DNA from: an uncultured candidate division WPS-2 bacterium
GTDB taxonomy: Bacteria > Vulcanimicrobiota > Vulcanimicrobiia > Vulcanimicrobiales > Vulcanimicrobiaceae
NCBI GenBank assembly: GCA_937927945.1
Contig: CALEYW010000013.1
Coordinates: 1 to 64,000, forward strand
DNA: 64,000 bases
Reading direction: 5' to 3'
Below are positions 31,194 through 39,000 of the stretch, piece after piece; positions within the stretch are counted from its first letter, which is position 1, and each line of letters starts with the position of its first letter. The notes below the pieces were generated by a model. That model had not been told where the DNA came from. It ran no database searches and was given only the letters and a program-made list of their open reading frames with translations. The translations under genes were made by a program, and so were the position numbers.

Positions 31194-32317
31194 ACCCCGA
31201 CCGCACCTACCTGGCGCGCGCGTGTGAACTCGCCGCGCGCGCCGTCGCGGACGCTTCGCCGAATCCACCGGTCGGCTGCGTGCTCGCGCGCGACGGGGAG
31301 ACCTTGGGCGAGGGTTGGCATCATCGAGCGGGCGAGCCGCATGCCGAAGTCGAGGCACTGCGCGACGCGGCCCTGCGCGGGCGTGACGTCCGCGGCGCGA
31401 CGGCGTACGTGTCGCTCGAGCCGTGCAATCATCATGGCCGAACGCCGCCGTGCAGTGAAGCGCTGATCGCCGCCGGCGTCGCGCGCGTCGTCGTCGGTGC
31501 GCTGGACCCGAATCCGAAGACGGCGCAGGGCGGCGTGCGGCGGTTGCGCGAGGCCGAGATCGCGGTCGACACGATCGCGTTTCCGGCGGCGGAAGCGTTG
31601 ATCGAACGCTTCGCCTGGACGATTTTGCACCCCGACCGGCCGTTCGTCACGCTCAAGATGGCGATGTCTCTGGATGGATACGTCGCCTCGCGTCCCGGCG
31701 CGCAGCAGTGGCTGACCGGCGCGGCCGCGCGCGAGCGGGTGCGCGTGCTGCGCAGCGAGCACGATGCCGTGCTGGTGGGCGCCGGTACGATTCGGGTGGA
31801 CGATCCGCTGCTCACCGTGCGTCCGCACGTCACGCGGCGCAAGCCGTACGTCCGAGTCGTCGCGTGCGAGACGGCGCCGATTCCGGAGACATCGCGCGTG
31901 CTCGCCGCACCGGACGATGCGCCGGCCGGCGGGTACGCGCGGACGATCGTGCTGGCGCCGGCCGGCACGCGAGCGGCGTTCGCGGAGTTGGAGGCCGTCG
32001 CCGACGTCGTCTACGTCGGCAACGCGGACGCGGCGACGCTCGATCTCGACGCGGGTCTCGCGGCATTGCGCGCGCGCGGCATCGCGAGCGTGCTCTGTGA
32101 AGGCGGACCGACGCTCGCGGGGAGACTGCTCGCGGCCGGACTCGTCCAGCGCGCGGTGTGGTTCGTCGCGCCGACGTTCTTGCACACTGCGGAGGCGGTA
32201 CCGGTCTTGGCCGGAGCGAAACTCGCCGGCCTGAACGGGTGGCGCTTCGACCGCATCGAACGCGTCGGCGACGATATGTTGCTCTCGGCGGATTTGACGA
32301 CGTGTTCTCCGGCCTGA
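31190..32317 (+). CDS. ribD: Bifunctional riboflavin deaminase/reductase
   Basis: A protein of about 375 residues. The N-terminal deaminase zinc site is HAEVEAL with LEPCNHHGRTPPC. The C-terminal NADPH reductase begins VTLKMAMSLDGYVA and includes VGAGTIRVDDPLLTVR and SVLCEGGPTLAGRLL. It deaminates and then reduces the pyrimidine intermediate of riboflavin synthesis. The expected N-terminus falls at codon ATA 31190, which overlaps the preceding TAG (ATAG). No ATG, GTG or TTG is in frame nearby; CTG 31166 and CTG 31211 are alternatives. The 3' end overlaps ribE by 16 bp. Confidence 0.9.
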   Translation: MDPDRTYLARACELAARAVADASPNPPVGCVLARDGETLGEGWHHRAGEPHAEVEALRDAALRGRDVRGATAYVSLEPCNHHGRTPPCSEALIAAGVARVVVGALDPNPKTAQGGVRRLREAEIAVDTIAFPAAEALIERFAWTILHPDRPFVTLKMAMSLDGYVASRPGAQQWLTGAAARERVRVLRSEHDAVLVGAGTIRVDDPLLTVRPHVTRRKPYVRVVACETAPIPETSRVLAAPDDAPAGGYARTIVLAPAGTRAAFAELEAVADVVYVGNADAATLDLDAGLAALRARGIASVLCEGGPTLAGRLLAAGLVQRAVWFVAPTFLHTAEAVPVLAGAKLAGLNGWRFDRIERVGDDMLLSADLTTCSPA

Positions 32318-32907
32318 TCGTGCTCGTCGGTCGCGTCGAGCGCCTCGAAGGCGACTTTCAGAACGGCATGACGCTCGTGCTCGAGGCGCCCGGCGCCGTC
32401 GCGGACGGCGTCGCGCTCGGCGATTCGATCGCCGTCAACGGCGCGTGCCTCACGGTCGTTTCGTTCGACGAACGGACGCTGCGCTTCGACGTCGTACCCG
32501 AGACGGTGCAGCGCACCGGTTTTGGGAGCTTGCGTCCCGGCGAGCGGGTCAACGTCGAACTCTCGCTGCGCCTGGGTGACCGGTTGGGCGGGCATCTCGT
32601 GTACGGACACGTCGACGATCACGCGGCGATCGTCGCGAAGGATCGCGAAGGGCAAGGCTTTCGCCTCGTCGTCGCGCTTCCCGATGCGCTGCGGCCGTAC
32701 ATCGTCGAGAAGGGCTACGTCACGATCGACGGCGTGAGCTTGACGGTCGCGTCGGTCGAGGGCGACCGCTTCTCGATCGCGCTGATCCCGGAGACCGCGA
32801 GGCGCACGACGCTCGGCGTGAAGGGTGCCGGCGACCGCGTCAACATCGAAGTCGATCCCGTCGCGCGCTACGTGCGCGGCGCACTCGACGCGTACGGTAG
32901 CCGGTGA
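32302..32907 (+). CDS. ribE: Riboflavin synthase, alpha chain
   Basis: A 201-residue enzyme that dismutates two lumazine molecules into riboflavin. It is built of two homologous halves: VGRVERLEG..SIAVNGACLTVV..FDVVPETVQRT and then GHVDDHAAIVAKD..YVTIDGVSLTVA..IALIPETARRT. The N-terminus FSGLIVLVGRVE is standard. GTG 32302 lies inside the end of ribD and its TGA overlaps the next GTG. Confidence 0.93.
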   Translation: MFSGLIVLVGRVERLEGDFQNGMTLVLEAPGAVADGVALGDSIAVNGACLTVVSFDERTLRFDVVPETVQRTGFGSLRPGERVNVELSLRLGDRLGGHLVYGHVDDHAAIVAKDREGQGFRLVVALPDALRPYIVEKGYVTIDGVSLTVASVEGDRFSIALIPETARRTTLGVKGAGDRVNIEVDPVARYVRGALDAYGSR

Positions 32908-33338
32908 GCGTGGACGTGGGTGCGCCGCTGCGCATCGGTCCCGAAGTGCGCGACCGGGTGCGCTGGAGCGACGTCGACAAGATGGACGTCGTCTACTACG
33001 CGCGATATCTGCGATTCATGGAGATCGCCGAAGACGAGTTCTTCCGCGACCTCGGCTATCCGCACAACGTCGTGAGCGATACGCTCGGCGTGTGGATCGC
33101 GCGCGTGCGGCTGGAGATCGACTTTCGCGCGCCGGCGCGGCTCGACGACGAGATCGTCTGCCGCGCGGAACTGCGCAAAGTCGGCGGCTCGTCGCTGCGC
33201 CTGGCGTTCCCGATCGATCGCGCCGACGGTACGCGGCTCGCCGAAGGCGTGCTCGTCCTCGCGGCGCTCGACCAGCGCACGATGCGCGCGACGCGGATCC
33301 CGGATCCGCTCGCCCGCGCGCTCCGCGGAGAAGACTAG
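32904..33338 (+). CDS. 4HBT-family acyl-CoA thioesterase (YbgC-like)
   Basis: A 144-residue hot-dog-fold thioesterase. RVRWSDVDKMDVVYYARYLR is the family signature with the conserved Asp, followed by YLRFMEIAEDEFF and RLEIDFRAPARLDDEI. It would hydrolyse a small acyl-CoA. It is coupled to ribE by a GTGA overlap, although a chemical link with riboflavin is not obvious. Its end overlaps the opposing padR gene by 4 bp. Confidence 0.85.
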   Translation: MSVDVGAPLRIGPEVRDRVRWSDVDKMDVVYYARYLRFMEIAEDEFFRDLGYPHNVVSDTLGVWIARVRLEIDFRAPARLDDEIVCRAELRKVGGSSLRLAFPIDRADGTRLAEGVLVLAALDQRTMRATRIPDPLARALRGED

Positions 33339-33907
33339 GCTTCGTCGGAGGCGAGGATCGCGTAGATCTCCTTACGCGCCTTGTCGAGAATCGCGCGCAC
33401 GCGGTCCAGGGTCGGATCGTCCGTGCCGCGTGTGCCCATGACGGCGGCCGCGAGCTTCATTGCGGACGCCTTGAGGCGATGGCGCGCATCGGGCTCGCCG
33501 TCGTCGTCACCGTCGTCGGCGTCGGCGGCGCGGTCGGCCAGCAGCGCGCGGCCGGCTTCGCTGATCGTGTAGACGCGCTTTCCCTCGACTTCGGCCGCGG
33601 TCACGAAGCCGCCGTCTTCGAGCAACTGAAGGGTCGGGTAAATCGAGCCGGCGCTCGGCCGGAAGCCCCGGCGTTCCTCGATCGCGCCGATGATCTCGTA
33701 GCCGTGGCGCGGCCCATCGGTGAGAACCTCGAGCACGAGAAATTTCACGTCGCCGCGCCGGGTGCGGCCCTTCCAATGGCCCCCGAATCCGCGGTTGAAC
33801 CCGCGCTCGAAGTTCCGGTCGAACCCCCGCATGAATCCGCGGGGCCCACCGTGTTCGGTCTCCCCATGACAGTGGTGGCCATGTCGGCCAAAGAATGGTT
33901 TCATCAT
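33335..33907 (-). CDS. PadR family transcriptional regulator
   Basis: A 190-residue regulator. A His/Gly/Arg-rich N-terminal tail (MKPFFGRHGHHCHGETEHGG) precedes the PadR winged helix: VKFLVLEVLTDGPRHGYEII, then FRPSAGSIYPTLQLLEDGGF, and YTISEAGRALL. A helical dimerisation end follows. The His-rich tail could bind metal. A TCGCGATA/TATCGCGA palindrome stands immediately upstream of its ATG, so autorepression is likely. It is divergent from the HTH-ribBA gene. Confidence 0.85.
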   Translation of the reverse strand: MMKPFFGRHGHHCHGETEHGGPRGFMRGFDRNFERGFNRGFGGHWKGRTRRGDVKFLVLEVLTDGPRHGYEIIGAIEERRGFRPSAGSIYPTLQLLEDGGFVTAAEVEGKRVYTISEAGRALLADRAADADDGDDDGEPDARHRLKASAMKLAAAVMGTRGTDDPTLDRVRAILDKARKEIYAILASDEA

Positions 33908-33908
33908 G

Positions 33909-33936
33909 TCGCGATACTAAAAGATATATCGCGATA
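33909..33936. promoter_or_regulatory. Probable PadR operator
   Basis: TCGCGATA at 33909-33916 is mirrored by TATCGCGATA at 33927-33936, itself a perfect palindrome. AT-rich palindromes with a CGCG centre next to the start codon are a common form of PadR-family operators. The site sits 2 bp upstream of the padR ATG and about 115 bp from the divergent ribBA gene. Confidence 0.6.
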
Positions 33937-34012
33937 AGTCAATACGCCGCCTGGCAAACAGACCACCGAGCAAAATCGCGGCGCACCCCCGCGGCACTTG
34001 ATAACGCATCGT

Positions 34013-34028
34013 CTTGACAACTGTTAAG
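34013..34028. promoter_or_regulatory. Inverted repeat, candidate operator for the HTH-RibBA protein
   Basis: CTTGACAACTGTTAAG is an imperfect palindrome (six of seven arm positions pair) centred 31 bp before ATG 34052. It overlaps a good -35 hexamer TTGACA (34014-34019). Short palindromes of this kind are typical binding sites for XRE/Cro-type helix-turn-helix proteins, and the gene just downstream begins with such a domain. Confidence 0.45.
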
Positions 34029-34051
34029 CTGCTGGCGCAGTCTCTGGAGGC

Positions 34052-35467
34052 ATGGTGTCTTTTGCGGACGAGCTGCGGGAAGCGATGACGGGGGCCGGGA
34101 TGACGGCCGCCGAGCTTGCCCAGCGGTCGGGGCTGACGGAGGCGGCGATCTCGCTGCTGCGCAGCGGGCGGCGCGAGCCGTCCTACCGGACCGTCCGCGC
34201 GCTGTCCGCGGTCCTCCCGGGACTCGGGGGCAGCGATGCATTGGAACGGAGCAAAATGGATTCGATCGAGTCGGCGATCGCCGACATTCGCCAGGGCAAG
34301 ATGGTCGTCGTCCTGGACGATGAGGACCGCGAGAACGAGGGCGACCTCGTGATGGCGGCCGCGACCGTGACGCCCGAAGCGATCAACTTCATGCGTAAGG
34401 AAGGCGGCGGCTTGATCTGCGTGCCGCTGCTCTCGGAACGCTTGGACGCGCTCCAAATTCCGAACATGGTGAACGACAACACGGCGCCGCTGGGCACCGC
34501 GTTCTCGGTCTCGGTCGAAGCGCGCGGTCGCATCACGACCGGCATCTCGGCGCAGGACCGTTCCAACACCATCCGCGCGCTGATCGATCCCGCCTGCGGT
34601 CCGGCCGACTTCCTGCGGCCCGGTCACACGTTTCCGCTGCGCGCACGCGACGGCGGCGTGCTGGTGCGTGCCGGGCAGACCGAAGCGTCGGTCGATCTCG
34701 CCAGGCTGGCCGGGCTCTATCCGGCCGGCGTCATCTGCGAGATCATGGACGACGACGGCACGATGATGCGCAAGCCGCGGCTCGAGGAGTTCTCGAAGAA
34801 GCACGGCCTGCGCATGATCACGGTCAAAGATCTCATCGCCTACCGGATGCGGCACGAAAAACTCGTCGAGCGCATCGCCGAGTTCTCGCTGCCGACGTCG
34901 TACGGCGCGTTCCGCGGCGTCGCGTACGAGACGAAGACCGACAAGACCGCGCACGTCGCGCTCGTGATGGGCGACATCGGCGACGGCAAGGGCGTGCTCG
35001 TGCGCGTGCACAGCGAGTGTCTCACCGGCGACGCGCTGCATTCGCTGCGCTGCGACTGCGGCCCGCAGCGCGATGCCGCGCTCGCCGAGATCGCGCGTGA
35101 AGGGCGCGGCGTCTTCTTGTACCTGCACCAGGAAGGCCGCGGCATCGGCCTCTCCAACAAGCTGCGCGCGTACGCGCTGCAAGACGCCGGCGCCGACACG
35201 GTCGAAGCGAACGTGCTGCTCGGCCTGCCGGCAGACAAGCGCGACTACGGGATCGGTTCGCAAATCCTGGTCGACCTCGGCGTGCGCGAGATGCGCCTGT
35301 TGACCAACAACCCGAAGAAGATCGCGGGCCTGGACGGGTTCGGTCTCAAGATCGTCGGCCGTGTCCCGATTCAGGTCGCGCCGACGCCGTTCAACGCGCA
35401 CTACATGGAGACGAAACGCGACAAGATGGGACACATGTTCGGCGGGCCGGATCCGGTGGAAGCGTGA
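34052..35467 (+). CDS. ribBA: HTH-RibB-RibA fusion: riboflavin entry enzyme with DNA-binding domain
   Basis: A 471-residue protein. Residues 2-65 form an XRE-type helix-turn-helix (MTAAELAQRSGLTEAAISLL, then RSGRREPSYRTVRALS). Residues 69-270 are RibB, DHBP synthase (KMVVVLDDEDRENEGDLVMA). Residues 271-471 are RibA, GTP cyclohydrolase II, with zinc ligands in ECLTGDALHSLRCDCG and LYLHQEGRGIGL. The RibB part would normally start at Met 69 (ATG 34257), and that ATG has its own GGAG 4 nt upstream. Two products, with and without the HTH, are therefore possible. GGAGG stands 1 nt before ATG 34052 and 4 nt before GTG 34055. A palindrome upstream suggests autoregulation. It overlaps ribH by GTGA. 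Confidence 0.88.
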   Translation: MVSFADELREAMTGAGMTAAELAQRSGLTEAAISLLRSGRREPSYRTVRALSAVLPGLGGSDALERSKMDSIESAIADIRQGKMVVVLDDEDRENEGDLVMAAATVTPEAINFMRKEGGGLICVPLLSERLDALQIPNMVNDNTAPLGTAFSVSVEARGRITTGISAQDRSNTIRALIDPACGPADFLRPGHTFPLRARDGGVLVRAGQTEASVDLARLAGLYPAGVICEIMDDDGTMMRKPRLEEFSKKHGLRMITVKDLIAYRMRHEKLVERIAEFSLPTSYGAFRGVAYETKTDKTAHVALVMGDIGDGKGVLVRVHSECLTGDALHSLRCDCGPQRDAALAEIAREGRGVFLYLHQEGRGIGLSNKLRAYALQDAGADTVEANVLLGLPADKRDYGIGSQILVDLGVREMRLLTNNPKKIAGLDGFGLKIVGRVPIQVAPTPFNAHYMETKRDKMGHMFGGPDPVEA

Positions 35468-35967
35468 AGGTCGAGAAGCCGGAGCTGCCGCCCGTGCTCC
35501 CGGACGCGAGCGGCAAGCGGTTCGCGATCCTCGTCGCCGATTTCTACGCCGACATGGCGGCCCAGCTCCAAGACGGCGCGCGTCGCGGGCTGCTCGCATG
35601 CGGCGTCGCGCCGACCGACATCGAGGTCGTGCGCGTGCCCGGCTGCTTCGAACTCCCCGTCGCGGCGCGCCGGCTGATCTCCGGCGACAAGATCGACGGC
35701 GTCGTCGCACTCGGTGTCGTCATTCGCGGCGACACGCCGCACTTCGACTACGTCGCCGGCGAGTGCGCCCGCGGCATCATGAACGTCATGCTCGCCACCG
35801 GTGTGCCGATCGGTTTCGGCGTCCTCACTACGAACACACGCGAACAAGCAGAAGAGCGCGCCGACCCCAAGCGCGGCGACAAGGGCTACGAAGCCGCCGT
35901 CGCCGCCGCCACCGTCGCGGTCATCGAACCTGCAAAGCGGAACGAAACGCGCGTCGGCTTTCGCTAA
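35464..35967 (+). CDS. ribH: 6,7-dimethyl-8-ribityllumazine synthase
   Basis: A 167-residue enzyme that condenses the pyrimidine with dihydroxybutanone phosphate to make lumazine. Signatures are VVRVPGCFELPVAARRLI, VVALGVVIRGDTPHFDYV with the catalytic His, and GVPIGFGVLTTNTREQAEER. Length is near the family norm. GTG 35464 overlaps the ribBA stop. A broken second copy lies 6 kb downstream at 41628-41947. Confidence 0.94.
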   Translation: MKVEKPELPPVLPDASGKRFAILVADFYADMAAQLQDGARRGLLACGVAPTDIEVVRVPGCFELPVAARRLISGDKIDGVVALGVVIRGDTPHFDYVAGECARGIMNVMLATGVPIGFGVLTTNTREQAEERADPKRGDKGYEAAVAAATVAVIEPAKRNETRVGFR

Positions 35968-36082
35968 GCCGCCCCAGGAGTTCGCTCGCTCGATTCGGTG
36001 ATTGTGCGAACGAGCTCACACGAACGAACGCGGGGGTAATGGAATCGACGATACCGGGTATGTGCCTCGGGGAGGATCGCGC

Positions 36083-39000
36083 ATGCCGGGACGCCGAGCA
36101 CCCTTCGCCGTAGCACTCGCCGTCGTCGTTCTCGCCGCATTCATCGTCGCAGCACACGAGGCGGTCGCTGCCTTCGCCGTGCGCGCTGCGGTGTCCACGA
36201 TGGGTTACCGGCTGGAAGCCCGCCGCATCCGTGTAACGCCGTCGTCGATCGAACTGCTCGAACCCGTGGTCGACACCGCGACCGGCGAGCCGCTGTTCTC
36301 CGCCGCCCGCGTCGACGTCGGCTTCTCGCTGCGCGATCTGCTGCCTGGCTCACGGCACCGCTTCGGTTTGACCGCGGTCGATCTGGAGCGTCCGCAACTG
36401 ACGTTGATTCATCATGCCGACGGCTCGTACAATGTCTCGCCCCCCGGAGCCAGCGCTGCGGCGCGGCCCGACGCGACGCCGATCGACCTGCGTCTGCGCG
36501 TGCGCAACGGAACGATCGCGCTGATCGACCGCTTCGTCGAGAAGAATCGGGAACGGCGCGAGTCGCTCGTCGCGATACGCGTCGACGCCGTCCTGCAGCC
36601 GCGCGATCCGGCGTACTATCGCGTCGATGGGATGCTGCACGACGGCGCGCGCCGCTATCCGATTTCGGGCCGCGGGCGAATCGATCACGCCCGCCTGTTC
36701 GCGTCGCAGCATTGGCACGCGGCCGAGCTCCCGATCGGCCCGCTGGTGGACTTCGCTATGGCGACGCACGACCTCAACCTCGTCGACGGACGGCTGCGCG
36801 ACGTCGACGCACGCATCGGCGGCTTCCTGCACGAGGACGGGACGACCACGACACACCTCGGGATCGAGGCGCAGCTGGTCGACGGGAAGTTGTTCGTCGC
36901 GAAGCTCGGCGCCGCGGTCGGCGACGCGCACGGCCCGCTGCGCGTGTACGACGACGGGATCACGACGACCGGCATCGACGCCACGCTCGCGCACGTTCCG
37001 CTGCATCTCGCCGGCGGCATCTATGGCCTCGCTCGTCCGCAGGTTCGATTCGTGCTCACCGGGTCGGGGACGCTCGCGCAGCTGCGCACGCTCGCGCCGC
37101 AAACGGCACACCTTCCCCTCGACGGTGCGCTGGCGTTCGACCTGCGCACGGACGGTGACCTCGGGCATCCGGTCGTGCGCGGAATGCTGCGCGCGCCGAG
37201 CGTGGCGTACGGCGGCTACGCGCTCTCAGACGTCGCCGGCGAGATCGCGTTCGGCGGAGCCGAACTGCAGGTCGTCGGCGCGACGGCGCGCTACGGCGCC
37301 ATCGGACTGCGCGCGCGCGGCGCCGTGACGCTGGCCGACCACGTCGACAGCGACTTCGTCGCGACGGTCGATGGGCCGGCGAGCGGGATTCCTTATGCCG
37401 CGGCGGTGCTGCCGGGCGCCTCCGTTCGCGGGATCGTGGTCCTGCGCGGCACGGATGCGCGGCTCGCTGCGCACGGCACGGTCGGTGCCGCCGGTGCCGC
37501 CGGAACACTCGATGCGCCGTTCGCGCTCGAAGCGAACGGAACCGGAACGATCGGCCCGGTCGCGCTCGAGCGCAACGACGGCGCGACACTCTACGCGCGC
37601 GTCGGCGTCGACCGGCCCAACGGTACGGTCGACGCGATCGTCAGTGCGCATCGGCTCACGCTGTATCCGTCCGGACTTGTGCGACTGCCCGGCGTGAAGG
37701 CTGCGGCGCTGCCCGCGGTTTCCGGCCGCCTCGACGCCGATCTGACGGCCGAGATCCGCGGCGCGTCCGTCGCAGCGGCCGCGGGTGCGCTGCAGCTGCG
37801 CCGCGCCGGAATCGCCGGAATACCGATCGGCGACGCTGACGCCCACCTCGCCGAGAAGGACGGCGACACTTCGCTGACCGGCGTGAACGTGCACGGCCCG
37901 CTCGGCAGCCTGCGCGGCGAAGGCGCGTACGACGGCCGAACGCTGGCTGCCCGCGGCCGCTTCACCGGCGGTTTGGACGCCCTCGCGCGCCTGCGCGGGG
38001 CACGCGCGCGCGGCACCGTCGACGCGCAACTGCGCTTCGTCGCCGACGGACAAAGCACTGTGGTCCAACTCGCCGACGCGCGTTTCACGGGTGCGCGCGT
38101 GCAAGGTGTCGCACTCACGCGGGCAAACGGAACGTTCGCGCTCCGCCCGCGCGCGATCGACGTCGAGGGTGCGCGGCTCGACATCGCCGGCGGCACGATC
38201 GTCGCGCATGGCAGTTTCGGCAACGGCGGCGTGTTGCGGCTCAGCGCGAGCGGCGTTGACGCTGCTGTGTTGCGCTCCGCCGGCATTCCGCTTTCGGGCG
38301 GTAGAGTCGTCGCGCTCGCCGAATTGACCGGCACGCAGGCTGCTCCGCGTGCCAAAGCCGCACTTGCGCTGAGTGGAGCGCGCGTGGGCGGCGCGCCGCT
38401 CGACGTGAGCGTGTCGGGAGCGTACGCGCGCGGACGAGTGCAGATCGACGACGCCCGCGGAACCTATGCCGGCGCGGTCGCGCGCGCAAAGGGACGTATC
38501 GACGGGCTGCGCGGCGGCGTGAACGGCGCGCGGGTCGACGTCGCAGCGACGGTGCGCGCCGCCGACGTCGCGACCCTTGCCCGGGAGTTCCGCCTTCCGC
38601 TGCGCTTTCCCGAGGGAGCGATCGATGCCGACGTGCGCGTCGGCGGCGCGGCATCCGATCCGTCGGTCGCCGGCGATGCGCGCATCGCGGCCGGCTCGCT
38701 CAACGGGCTTGGATTCCGCGACCTGCGCGTCCCGCTGCAGGCAGGTCGCAGCGGCATCGCGGTTCGCGGCGGCAGCGCGACCGTTGGTTCTACGACGCTC
38801 GCGTTCGATGCTGCTGCAGCGCCCGGCCGCGCACGCGTCGCGCTGCGTGCCGCCCATGCCGATTTGGCCGACTTCGACAACTACTTCGACGCCGCCGATA
38901 CGCTCGCCGGGCGTGGACGCCTGTCTGCGACGGTCGCGCTCGGCGCCGGCACGTTCGCGACGAGCGGCGACGTGGCGCTGCTCGACGCGCGCCTGCGCCG

